Shown: positions 26,934 to 35,219 of the stretch, piece by piece
Position numbering within the stretch: position 1 is the stretch's first letter
Layout of the letters: each line of letters begins with the position of its first letter
Source: Inhella crocodyli
GTDB lineage: Bacteria > Pseudomonadota > Gammaproteobacteria > Burkholderiales > Burkholderiaceae_C
Direction: 5' to 3'
Assembly: GCF_004004565.1 (NCBI RefSeq)
Contig: NZ_SACM01000004.1
Coordinates: 336,228-400,227, forward strand
DNA: 64,000 nt
Translations under genes and position numbers: made by a program
Notes under the pieces: model-generated
Database searches by the model: none
What the model was told of the DNA's origin: nothing
Seen by the model: only the letters and a program-made list of their open reading frames with translations

Positions 26934-28742
26934 TCACCCCCGACACCCCACCCCCACCTTCGCCGTCGTCAGCAAAAACTTCTGCATGTCCCACGCCCCC
27001 GTCGGACAGCGCTCGGCGCACAGGCCGCAGTGCAGGCACACGTCCTCGTCCTTGACCATCACCCGCCCGGTCTTCAACTCGGGGCTGACCAACAGCGCCT
27101 GGTCCAGATTCAACGACGGTGCGTTCAAGCGGGACCGCAGGTCCGCCTCGTCGCCGTTGGCCACGAAGCTGATGCAGTCCGTCGGGCAGATGTCGGTGCA
27201 GGCGTCGCACTCGATGCACAACTTGGGCGCGAACACCGTTTGCACGTCGCAGTTCAGGCAGCGCTGCGCTTCCTTGAACGCCGTCTTCGCGTCGAAGCCC
27301 AGCTCCACCTCCACGCGGATGCTGGCCAGGGCCTTCTCGGCCTCGGCCCAGGGCACCTTGAAGCGCAGGTCGTTGCTCGGGGCGTTGTCGTAGCTCCACT
27401 GGTGGATGCCCATCTTTTGGGACACCAGGTTCACGTGCGGCGCGGGGCGCTGGCGCAGGTCCTGGCCGTTCAGGAACTGGTCGATGCTCACCGCCGCCTC
27501 GTGCCCGTGGGCCACCGCCGTGATGATGTTCTTGGGGCCGAAGGCCGCGTCGCCGCCGAAGAACACGCGCTGCAGGCTGCTTTGGTGGGTGAGGGGGTCG
27601 AGCACCGGCAGGCCGTCGCGGCCGAAGTCGATGCCCGCGTCGCGCTCGATCCAGGGGAAGGCGTTTTCCTGCCCCACGGCCAGCAGCACCTCGTCGCAGG
27701 GCAGGTCCACGGTGCGGCCCGTGGGCACGAGCTGGCGGCGGCCTTGCGCGTCGGTCACCGAGTCGACGATCTCGAAGCGCATGCCCGTGAGCACGCCGCC
27801 CTCCAGCAAGAAGGCCACCGGCGCGTGCTGCGGCAGGATGGGGATGCCCTCGTGCTCGGCGTCTTCCTTCTCCCAGGGGCTGGCCTTCATGGCCTCGTAG
27901 GTGGAGCGCACCGTCACCGTCACGCTCTCGGCGCCCAGGCGCTTGGCGCTGCGGCAGCAGTCCATCGCGGTGTTGCCGCCCCCCAGCACCAGCACGCGGC
28001 GGCCGACGGTCGTCACGTGGCCGAAGCTCACCGAGGCCAACCAGTCGATGCCGATGTGCACTTGGGCTTTCGCGTCCCAGCGGCCGGGCAAGTCCAGGTC
28101 GCGGCCGCGCGGCGCGCCGGTGCCCACGAACACGGCGTCCCAGCCCTCGCTCAGCAGGGCCTTCATCGACTCGATGCGCTGCCCGCTGCGGAAGCTCACC
28201 CCCAGGCGCAGCACGTGGTCGACCTCCTCGTCGATCACTTCCTCCGGCAGCCGAAAGCGCGGCACCTGGCTGCGCATGAAGCCGCCGGCCTTGGCCTCGG
28301 CGTCGAACACGGTCACTTCATAGCCGGCGGCGGCCAGGTCGCGCGCCACGGTCAGGCTGGCCGGGCCGGCGCCCACGCAGGCCACGCGGCGGCCGTTGCG
28401 CGCGGCGGCGGCGATGGGGCTGGGCATGCGCGCGTGGATGTCGGCGCCCTTGAGGTCGGCGGCCACGCGCTTCAGGCGGCAGATGGCCACCGGTTCGGGC
28501 CTTTGCGCCTGGGCCGCTTCCACGCGGCCGCGGCGGCAGGCAGGCTCGCAGGGGCGGTCGCAGGTGCGGCCCAAGATGCCGGGGAAGACGTTGCTGGCCC
28601 AGTTCACCAGGTAGGCCTCGTCGTAGCGGCCTTGGGCGATGAGCCGGATGTACTCCGGCACGGGCGTGTGGGCCGGGCAGGCCCATTGGCAATCGACGAC
28701 CCGGTGGTGGTACGCCGGGTCGTGGGTGTTTGTGGGCTGCAC
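26934..28742 (-). CDS. FAD-dependent NAD(P)H:acceptor oxidoreductase with two 4Fe-4S regions (GltD-like)
   Basis: A 602-residue flavoprotein similar to the small subunit of glutamate synthase, with an added C-terminal ferredoxin. Cysteine clusters at the N-terminus (CQWACPAHTPV, then CDRPCEPACRRG) match the GltD-type Fe-S domain. Then come an FAD site (RVACVGAGPASLTVARDLA near residue 118), an NAD(P) site (RVLVLGGGNTAMDC) and a second FAD strand (VFFGGDAAFGP). The C-terminus carries ferredoxin motifs CIECDACTDICP and CLHCGLCAERCP. The GTG start at 28742 has AAGGAG upstream. It probably shuttles electrons between the 2-oxoacid oxidoreductase and NAD(P), as in the 2-oxoglutarate:NADP oxidoreductases described from Azoarcus/Thauera; this is inferred from gene order. 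Confidence 0.85.
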   Translation of the reverse strand: MQPTNTHDPAYHHRVVDCQWACPAHTPVPEYIRLIAQGRYDEAYLVNWASNVFPGILGRTCDRPCEPACRRGRVEAAQAQRPEPVAICRLKRVAADLKGADIHARMPSPIAAAARNGRRVACVGAGPASLTVARDLAAAGYEVTVFDAEAKAGGFMRSQVPRFRLPEEVIDEEVDHVLRLGVSFRSGQRIESMKALLSEGWDAVFVGTGAPRGRDLDLPGRWDAKAQVHIGIDWLASVSFGHVTTVGRRVLVLGGGNTAMDCCRSAKRLGAESVTVTVRSTYEAMKASPWEKEDAEHEGIPILPQHAPVAFLLEGGVLTGMRFEIVDSVTDAQGRRQLVPTGRTVDLPCDEVLLAVGQENAFPWIERDAGIDFGRDGLPVLDPLTHQSSLQRVFFGGDAAFGPKNIITAVAHGHEAAVSIDQFLNGQDLRQRPAPHVNLVSQKMGIHQWSYDNAPSNDLRFKVPWAEAEKALASIRVEVELGFDAKTAFKEAQRCLNCDVQTVFAPKLCIECDACTDICPTDCISFVANGDEADLRSRLNAPSLNLDQALLVSPELKTGRVMVKDEDVCLHCGLCAERCPTGAWDMQKFLLTTAKVGVGCRG

Positions 28743-28965
28743 CAGGTGTCTCCTTGCGGCCTTGAATGACGGTGCCCCGGTGGGGCGTGCGGCAGTCTCC
28801 GCCCGCCAGAGGGCCCCGGGCAGGTGGAAAACCCAAGGCTTTGCGGGGTCTTTGACGGCGCTCAAACCCATCGCGCCCGGCGCCCAGGGCATGACGCTGG
28901 GTAAAGCAATGCAAAGGCAGCCCTTGCCAAAGTCAGGGTTAGCCCCGCCCCCCGACACTGGCGGC

Positions 28966-31233
28966 ATGAACCGCCCGACCTTGCTTTCCGCCCTGGCCCT
29001 GGCCGCCAGCGCCGCCGTCGCCCAAACGCCGCCCCCGGCCGACCCACCGGCCCCCGCTCCGACGCCGGCCCCCGCCCCCGCCGCCCCGCAGCAGTTGGAC
29101 AAGGTCGAGGTCAGCGGCCAGCCCAGCGACAACGCCGTGCGCCGCAACAGCACGGCCAGCAAGATCGTCATCGGCCGCGAGGACCTGCTGCGCTTTGGCG
29201 ACGGCAACCTGGCCGACCTGATGCGCCGCCTGCCCGGCGTCACGCCCACCGGCCGCCCGGGCCGCGGCGGCGGCATCGCCATGCGCGGCATGGGCGGTGG
29301 CTTCACGCAGATCTTGGTCAACGGCGAGCGCATGGCGCCCGGCTTCTCCATCGACCAGATCTCGCCCGACCAGATCGAACGCATCGAGATCCAACGCGCC
29401 CCCACGGCCGAGACCGGCGCGCGCGCCGTGGCCGGCACCATCAACATCATCTTGCGCGAGCCCCTGGCCAAGAAGCTGCACGAGTTCCGCGCGCAGGTGG
29501 GCGGTGAGCAAGGCGAGCCGCAGGGCAACCTCACCTGGACGCGCAACGACAACCTGGGCGAGGCCATCAACTACTCGCTGACCACGGTGCTCAACCACCA
29601 GCGCCGCCGCGACGGCGTGGACAGCAGCACCACGCGCGAGTCGGTCAGCGGCCTGCTGCCCGCCACCCAGCGCGACCTGGACGGCCACAGCTTTGAGCGC
29701 CGCACCAGCCTCAACCTGAACGCCCGCGTGCTGTGGCGCCTGGGCGAGGGCGAGCAGCTCATGTTCATGCCCTTTGCCGTGGTGGCCCGGGGCGGCACCG
29801 AAAGCGACGTGGCCCTGCGCGACACGCGCTACGCCAGCGCCGCCGCCCAGCCCTACGCCCTGGCCCGCACCGACAGCGACGGCGAGTTCAACATGCTGCG
29901 CTTCGGCGGCACCTACACCAAGCGCCTGAGCGAAGAAACGCGCCTGGAGCTGCGTGCCAACGGCGGCCGCACCGAGCTCAGCAGCGACAGCACCCGCGTG
30001 GAAAGCGGCGGCACCCTGCCGCGCACCCAGCGCGACCAAACCAAGAACCGCGACGACAACCTCAACCTCGTCGCCAAGACCACGGTGCAAACCGCCAAGG
30101 AGCACAACTGGGTCAGCGGCGCCGAGCTGGAATGGGGCCAGCGCGACAACACCCGCGTCACCACCGTCACCGGGCAAAGCACCAGCAGCAGCGGCGATTT
30201 GGGCGACAACCTCAGCGCCCGATCGCTGCGCTTCGCCGCCTACACGCAGGACGAGTGGCAGCTCAACCCCAACTGGAGCCTGTACGCCGGCCTGCGCTAC
30301 GAGCAGATCAACAACCGCGGCGAGGCCGGCGCGGGCGCCCCATCGGTGGACAACACCAGCCGCGTGGCCTCGCCCCTGCTGCACGCGCTGTGGAAGCCCG
30401 ACCCCAAGGGTCGCGACCAGGTGCGCATGAGCCTCACCCGCAGCTACCGCGCCGCCAACCTCAACGACCTGGTGGCCCGCCGCGTCATCAACGCCGAAGT
30501 GCCCTTGGGCCCCAACACCGAGGACACGCCGGACCGCGCCGGCAACCCCAACCTCAAGCCCGAGCTGGCCACCGGCCTGGAGCTGGCCTTCGAGCACTAC
30601 CTCCCCAAGGGCGGCCTGCTGTCGGCCAACGTCTTCGCACGGCAAATCAAGGGCCTGATCCGCACCACGCAACAGCAAGAGCTGGCGCAAGACCTCAGCG
30701 GCGCGCAGGTGCTGCGCTTCATCAACCGCCCGCGCAACCTGGGCGACGCCAGAACCGTCGGCATCGAGCTGGAGGCCAAGGCCCGCCTGGACGAGTTCTG
30801 GGCCGACGCGCCGAAAGAGCTCGTGCCCTTGCAGCTGCGCGCCAACCTCAGCGTGTTCGACAGCAGCGTGGACGGCATTCCCGGCCCCAACAACCGCATC
30901 GACGCCCAGCCCCGCGCCACCGCCAACCTGGGCGCCGACTACCGCGTGCCCGGCACCGGCGTGAGCCTGGGGGCGAGCTGGAGCTTCACCCCCGAGGTGC
31001 TGATCCAGCAAACCGAGACCACCCAGGTGCGCACCAGCAAGCGCCGCGTGTGGGACGCCTACGCCCAGTGGACGCAGACCCGCGACCTCACCTGGCGCCT
31101 GGGCCTGAGCAACCTGGCCCCGCTGGACGCCTTCAGCGAAACCGTGATTCGCAACGCCGCCTTCATCACCACGACCGACAGCGTGAACAAGACCTTCTTG
31201 AACTGGACGCTGCGGGCGGAAATGCGCTTTTAA
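28966..31233 (+). CDS. TonB-dependent outer-membrane receptor (paralogue A)
   Basis: A 755-residue outer-membrane receptor that would import a scarce ligand using TonB energy. A signal peptide (1-20) is followed by a Pro/Ala-rich linker, a TonB-box-like LDKVEVSGQ and the plug domain (STASKIVIGREDLLRFGDG, then LPGVTPTGRPGRGGG and TINIILREPL). The 22-strand barrel ends in the aromatic C-terminus LRAEMRF. The ligand (siderophore, vitamin, sugar) is unclear. It is a clear paralogue of the receptor at 56288. Its final 255 bases are repeated almost exactly at 33051-33305. Base composition drops sharply right after its stop, so this stop and 3' end may derive from an insertion event. Confidence 0.9.
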   Translation: MNRPTLLSALALAASAAVAQTPPPADPPAPAPTPAPAPAAPQQLDKVEVSGQPSDNAVRRNSTASKIVIGREDLLRFGDGNLADLMRRLPGVTPTGRPGRGGGIAMRGMGGGFTQILVNGERMAPGFSIDQISPDQIERIEIQRAPTAETGARAVAGTINIILREPLAKKLHEFRAQVGGEQGEPQGNLTWTRNDNLGEAINYSLTTVLNHQRRRDGVDSSTTRESVSGLLPATQRDLDGHSFERRTSLNLNARVLWRLGEGEQLMFMPFAVVARGGTESDVALRDTRYASAAAQPYALARTDSDGEFNMLRFGGTYTKRLSEETRLELRANGGRTELSSDSTRVESGGTLPRTQRDQTKNRDDNLNLVAKTTVQTAKEHNWVSGAELEWGQRDNTRVTTVTGQSTSSSGDLGDNLSARSLRFAAYTQDEWQLNPNWSLYAGLRYEQINNRGEAGAGAPSVDNTSRVASPLLHALWKPDPKGRDQVRMSLTRSYRAANLNDLVARRVINAEVPLGPNTEDTPDRAGNPNLKPELATGLELAFEHYLPKGGLLSANVFARQIKGLIRTTQQQELAQDLSGAQVLRFINRPRNLGDARTVGIELEAKARLDEFWADAPKELVPLQLRANLSVFDSSVDGIPGPNNRIDAQPRATANLGADYRVPGTGVSLGASWSFTPEVLIQQTETTQVRTSKRRVWDAYAQWTQTRDLTWRLGLSNLAPLDAFSETVIRNAAFITTTDSVNKTFLNWTLRAEMRF
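30975..31229 (+). repeat. 255-bp direct repeat, copy 1 (3' end of receptor A)
   Basis: Bases 30975-31229 match 33051-33305, offset exactly 2076, with one difference noticed (GCCGCGTG versus GCCGTGTG). Homology fades on both sides: upstream at GGGGGC versus GGGCGA, downstream at TTTTAA versus TTCTGA. The reading frame is the same in both copies. The repeat bounds the lower-GC segment. Confidence 0.92.
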
Positions 31234-31521
31234 GTCACCCACAGCCGGTACAGGAAATTACCACCCACTACTGCCTTCTCGCTCCGACAAAATAAAGAGC
31301 GCCTGTGAGGCCGTTTGTCATATGTCACTTTATTTGCAGTGGGGTCAGTTAAGCGGTGCTCGCGTCGACTTCGAATTGATCTGTCGACACAAAAACGTCA
31401 TGACGCGAGGATGGCGATCAGGCCTGGTCTAGTGTGGTTGCTGACAAATGACAAAAATCAACCATCGGGCTGTGCAATTCAAGTAAATAGCATTTAATAG
31501 ATTGATTCAGGGAGGATATTA

Positions 31522-32796
31522 ATGAATATGCGTGTGGTTGTTGCCTTTTTGGTTGGCATTGCTCTGCTAGCGGGGTGTGCTGCACCTGTAAGAAAGGCGG
31601 AGGTGCGACAAGCCCGGGAAATCCCGCGTGGTGCAGATGCGAAACCCATTCAATTCAAAAAAGTGGTGGTCAAGCTACGAAGGGGCGAGGAAATCGGCAG
31701 CAGCCACGTTGGTATCGCCTGCCTTCCTCAGGGCAAAGTTGAGTGGAAGGGTGGCAAAGTCAATATAACTGACGAGGAGTTTACGGAGGCTTTCCGAGAA
31801 GAGCTCGAGAAATACAACTATCCTGTTGTGGGTGATCCGAATGCATTGTTCGACGACCCTTCTTCTTGGAAAGCTGAACTCCTCGTTGCTGGACAGATTA
31901 ATAAGTTGGATATCAGTGTCTGCTACCCGATGGCTGGCTTTGGTAATTTCAAGGATTCCAAAGGTGGTGCCTTTGTTCGGGTCAATTGGCAGGTTTACGG
32001 TCAGTTGGAGCGAAAAGTTATCTATGAAACTACAACCGAAGGTTCGTTCCAATCGGATAGCGCGACGTCATTTGGCATTGAGAAGAGTTTGACCAACGCT
32101 TTTGCGGCTGCGGTTCAAAATCTGTTGGCAGATGAGAAATTCCATCAGCTCGTAAAGCGTAGCACTGCGACATCTGGTAGTCCGGAAGCGTCTGCAGTGG
32201 ACAATATGCCTCCTTTAGAGATCAAGGCGCCGTCCGTGATGTCACCATCACTTGACGTCGCCCGGAAAGCCACAGTAACAATCTTCGCCGGCGGTGGCCA
32301 TGGGAGCGGCTTCATCGTGTCAGCAGACGGATATGTTTTGACAAACGAGCATGTCGTTCGTGAAGCCAGGTTCGTGACGGTCAGGCTGTCAAATGGCAGG
32401 GAAACGCTGGGTGACGTGGTCCGCGTTAGTAGTCGGCGAGATGTAGCGCTAATCCGGTTACGCGAGCAAAATCTTCCTGCGGTGGGAATGGCATTGAATC
32501 TCCAGCCTCCTATTGGCGCAGATGTCTATGCCATTGGAACACCCCGGCGAGAGAGCTTGGACACCACAGTGACCCGAGGAATCATTTCTGCGTACCGTGA
32601 CGAACGAGGACTGAAATTCCTCCAAAGTGACGTACAAATTCACCCTGGGAATTCTGGCGGACCACTGGTCACTACTGATGGGCGTGTCGTGGGCATAGCT
32701 GTTCAAGGCTTGATGGTTGGCAGTGCTAGTCAAAATTTGAATTTCTTTGTGCCAATTGACGACGCAATTGGCGCTCTAAACCTGAAGTTCAGGTAA
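31522..32796 (+). CDS. lipoprotein with C-terminal trypsin-like (HtrA-type) protease domain
   Basis: A 424-residue lipoprotein. The lipobox LLAGC places the lipidated Cys at residue 19. Residues about 40-215 form an unrecognised domain with two Cys (IACLPQG, ISVCYPM). Residues about 245-420 are a chymotrypsin-fold protease with the full triad: His277 in LTNEHVV, Asp307 in SRRDVALIRL and Ser378 in HPGNSGGPLV. There is no PDZ domain, unlike DegP/DegS. The ATG follows AGGGAGG at six bases. Codon and base use differ clearly from neighbours (AT-richer third positions), so horizontal acquisition is likely. It probably acts at the inner face of the outer membrane or in the periplasm; the substrate is unknown. 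Confidence 0.85.
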   Translation: MNMRVVVAFLVGIALLAGCAAPVRKAEVRQAREIPRGADAKPIQFKKVVVKLRRGEEIGSSHVGIACLPQGKVEWKGGKVNITDEEFTEAFREELEKYNYPVVGDPNALFDDPSSWKAELLVAGQINKLDISVCYPMAGFGNFKDSKGGAFVRVNWQVYGQLERKVIYETTTEGSFQSDSATSFGIEKSLTNAFAAAVQNLLADEKFHQLVKRSTATSGSPEASAVDNMPPLEIKAPSVMSPSLDVARKATVTIFAGGGHGSGFIVSADGYVLTNEHVVREARFVTVRLSNGRETLGDVVRVSSRRDVALIRLREQNLPAVGMALNLQPPIGADVYAIGTPRRESLDTTVTRGIISAYRDERGLKFLQSDVQIHPGNSGGPLVTTDGRVVGIAVQGLMVGSASQNLNFFVPIDDAIGALNLKFR

Positions 32797-32819
32797 TGGC
32801 ATAACGATTTACGCCCTTG

Positions 32820-32843
32820 GCAGTGGCATTTAGACGCCACTGC
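32820..32843 (+). terminator. hairpin after the lipoprotein-protease gene
   Basis: An 8-bp perfect stem, GCAGTGGC (32820-32827) with GCCACTGC (32836-32843), and an 8-base loop, 24 bases after the stop codon. No T-run follows, so termination is only plausible. Confidence 0.4.
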
Positions 32844-33050
32844 TCCGTCAAGCGCTTCGAGTACCTTGCTAAAGACGGACCAAGATGCGCCCCATGCCCT
32901 GGATGTGCAAATGACTTCAGGGCTTCTTCTTTTCTAGGGTTGCTGCGACCGCTAGCCCATCTGGCTACATTCCGGTTCCAAGATGAATTGACTTCCGTTT
33001 AAGGAGTGAATTCGGATTTGAGGTCTGAACCAACTTAAGGGCCTGGGCGA

Positions 33051-33309
33051 GAGCTGGAGCTTCACCCCCGAGGTGCTGATCCAGCAAACCGAGACCACCC
33101 AGGTGCGCACCAGCAAGCGCCGTGTGTGGGACGCCTACGCCCAGTGGACGCAGACCCGCGACCTCACCTGGCGCCTGGGCCTGAGCAACCTGGCCCCGCT
33201 GGACGCCTTCAGCGAAACCGTGATTCGCAACGCCGCCTTCATCACCACGACCGACAGCGTGAACAAGACCTTCTTGAACTGGACGCTGCGGGCGGAAATG
33301 CGCTTCTGA
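33051..33309 (+). pseudogene. duplicated 3' fragment of TonB-dependent receptor
   Basis: This encodes the last 85 or so residues of receptor A, from about SWSFTPEVLIQ to the terminal AEMRF, in the original frame. There is no start codon or signal peptide, and an in-frame stop lies at 33019. The terminal codons are TTC TGA instead of TTT TAA. Downstream sequence returns immediately to the high-GC host style, which suggests that this copy is the ancestral end of the gene and the copy at 30975-31233 came with the insert, though the reverse cannot be excluded. It should not be annotated as a functional small protein. Confidence 0.88.
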
Positions 33310-33443
33310 GGTCGCGCCGCTCGTCAGTTGACCCAGGCCCCTGTCGGGGCCGCGTTGTGGGAAGGACCCAGGCGGCGGCATGACCGGCGTCGCGCCCCCG
33401 CGGGCGCGGCACACTGGGCCCATTCCGCACCTTGGAGCCTTCC

Positions 33444-35096
33444 TTGCGCCCGACCTCCCTTGCCCTGGCCATCGGGGCCCTGTCGCTGCCCTTGGCCCTC
33501 CAGGCGGCGCCGCCGCCCGCGGTCGATGCCGCCGCCATCGACGCCGTCTTCGCCCAGCACACCGCCAGCACCCCCGGCTGCGCGGTGGGCGTGGTGCGGG
33601 ACGGCCAACTGCTGCACGCCAAGGGCTACGGCCTGGCGGACCTGTCCTTCGGCGTGCCCATCACGCCGCGCACGGTGTTCGACATCGGCTCGGTCTCCAA
33701 GCAGTTCACCGCGCTGGCCCTGCTGTGGCTGGTGCACGACGGCCAGCTGCGCCTGGACGACACGGTCCAGCAGCACCTGCCCGAGTTGGCGGCGAGCCTG
33801 CCCCAGCCCATCACCCTGCGGCAGATGCTGCAGCACACCGCGGGGCTGCCGGACTACCCGCTGATGATGGTCCTGGCCGGCGACGCCGAAGAGAACGTCA
33901 CCGGCGACGAGGACGCGCTGCGCGTGATCCGCGCCGGCGTGCCGCTCAACTTCGCGCCGGGCACCGAGTTCTCGTACAGCAACTCCGGCTACTTCCTGGC
34001 GGGGCAGGTGGTCGAGAAGGTCAGTGGCCAAAAGCTCGACGCCTTCCTGAAGGCCCGCCTCTTCCAGCCCCTGGGCATGGCGGCCACCCACATCCGCACC
34101 GACCACACCCAGGTCGTGGCGCAACGCGCCAACGCCTACGCCCCCCGCCAAGGCGGTTGGGCCCTCAGCTTTTCCAACTGGAACCAGGCCGGCGACGGCG
34201 CGGTGCAAAGCAGCGTGGACGACCTCGCCCGGTGGGAGGCCGAGCTGATGGACCCCAAGGTGGTGCCCGCCCCGGTGCTGACCTGGATGCGCACCCCCGG
34301 CGTGCTGGCCAATGGCAAGACCACGACCTACGGCATGGGCTGGATGACCGACCCCTACCGGGGCCTGACACGCACGCACCACGGCGGCGTGTGGGCCGGC
34401 TACCGCGCCATGACGATGCGCTTCCCCAGCGAACGCACCGCCATCGCCCTGACCTGCAACCGCGCCGCCGCCGATACCGCCGACCTGGCGCAGAAGGTGG
34501 CCGACGTGGTGCTGGCCGGCGCGTTCCCCACCCCCCGGAACCCGCTGCCCGCCAATCCCACCGTGCCCGCCGCCGAACTGGAGCGCCTGCACGGGGCCTA
34601 TTTGCGCAGCGACGGCGTGGCCCTGGCCCGCATCGACCCCGGCAGCAGCCCCGGCACCCTGACTATCAACCAGGGTGGCGGCCCGGCCCCGCTCACGGTG
34701 CTGGACGCCACCGAGTTGCGCACCCGCCAGGGCTCGCGCCTGCGCTGGGCGGACGACCGCCAGTCTTTCGAGCTGGTGAACGCCCGCGACGACGCCCGCG
34801 TTCGCTACCAGCGCGTGGCCCTTGGGCGCCTGTCCGCCGCCCAGCGCCAGGCCCTCATCGGCCGCTACGCGCACGCCGGCCTGGCGGCCCAATGGCAGGT
34901 GCAAGCCGGCGAGGGCGAGGCCCTCGTGCTCAAGGGCAAGGGCCTGGACGACGGCCTGCCGCTGCAGCCCATCAACGCCCAGCTGCTGCGCAGCCCCATG
35001 GGCTTGGTGCACATCCAGCGCGACGCCCAAGGCCGCGTCGCATCCCTGCGCCTGGCCAACGACCGCCTGCGGCACCTGGTGATGACGCGCCTGTGA
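33444..35096 (+). CDS. beta-lactamase-fold serine hydrolase with C-terminal domain, secreted
   Basis: A 550-residue secreted enzyme of the PF00144 family. The signal peptide begins at TTG 33444, which has GGAG six bases upstream; TTG 33432 is possible. The catalytic domain (about 25-370) has the SxxK motif in FDIGSVSKQFTAL, Tyr-Ser-Asn in FSYSNSGYFLAG and HHGGVWAGYRA as third motif. About 180 further residues form a beta-rich C-terminal domain, as in many esterase/peptidase members, beginning ELERLHGAYLRSDG. It probably acts in the periplasm on ester, amide or D-amino-acid substrates. A rho-independent terminator follows, so it appears to be a single-gene unit. Confidence 0.85.
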   Translation: MRPTSLALAIGALSLPLALQAAPPPAVDAAAIDAVFAQHTASTPGCAVGVVRDGQLLHAKGYGLADLSFGVPITPRTVFDIGSVSKQFTALALLWLVHDGQLRLDDTVQQHLPELAASLPQPITLRQMLQHTAGLPDYPLMMVLAGDAEENVTGDEDALRVIRAGVPLNFAPGTEFSYSNSGYFLAGQVVEKVSGQKLDAFLKARLFQPLGMAATHIRTDHTQVVAQRANAYAPRQGGWALSFSNWNQAGDGAVQSSVDDLARWEAELMDPKVVPAPVLTWMRTPGVLANGKTTTYGMGWMTDPYRGLTRTHHGGVWAGYRAMTMRFPSERTAIALTCNRAAADTADLAQKVADVVLAGAFPTPRNPLPANPTVPAAELERLHGAYLRSDGVALARIDPGSSPGTLTINQGGGPAPLTVLDATELRTRQGSRLRWADDRQSFELVNARDDARVRYQRVALGRLSAAQRQALIGRYAHAGLAAQWQVQAGEGEALVLKGKGLDDGLPLQPINAQLLRSPMGLVHIQRDAQGRVASLRLANDRLRHLVMTRL

Positions 35097-35176
35097 CGCC
35101 GGCGCCCACCACCCAGGTGGGGGCTTGAGGGTCCGCCCCAGCCGCTGGGGCCGTGCGCGCCCTCGACAATGAAGAG

Positions 35177-35205
35177 CGGCCCACGGAGGGCCGTTTCTAT
35201 TTTTT
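35177..35205 (+). terminator. rho-independent terminator
   Basis: Stem CGGCCC (35177-35182) with GGGCCG (35188-35193) and a five-base loop, followed by a T-rich tract TTTCTATTTTTT. It lies 80 bases after the serine hydrolase gene and just before the TonB-like gene. It separates the two transcripts, or attenuates read-through. Confidence 0.8.
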
Positions 35206-35219
35206 GCTCCTTCGCCACC

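Larger units (their letters stand above)
31234..33050. mobile_element. lower-GC inserted segment between receptor 3'-end copies
   Basis: The sequence after the receptor stop changes abruptly from very GC-rich to roughly balanced composition and returns to GC-rich at the second repeat copy. It carries one gene (31522-32796). The 288-base leader contains inverted repeats CTCGCGTC (31359-31366) with GACGCGAG (31402-31409), and AAATAAAG (31290-31297) with CTTTATTT (31328-31335). The 254 bases after the gene hold only a hairpin (32820-32843) and a doubtful 61-codon ORF. No integrase, transposase or tRNA is present, so the entry mechanism is unknown. Confidence 0.6.

Noticed and set aside
26245..27399. 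Several overlapping ORFs of 80-380 codons in the repeat region, with runs such as LRSLRSLRSD
   Set aside because: They arise from the inverted repeat in all frames; the variation preserves base pairing rather than protein sequence, and one runs on antisense to the flavoprotein tail.
31315..31497. A 60-codon ORF in the leader of the insert
   Set aside because: It spans the inverted repeats, lacks a start context and ends just before the real gene's ribosome-binding site.
32817..33002. A 61-codon plus-strand ORF after the lipoprotein-protease gene
   Set aside because: It overlaps the hairpin at 32820-32843, has no ribosome-binding site and no recognisable feature.
33073..33309. A 78-residue protein from an internal CTG codon
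   Set aside because: It is the duplicated tail of the TonB-dependent receptor with no start signal or signal peptide; annotated as a pseudogene fragment.
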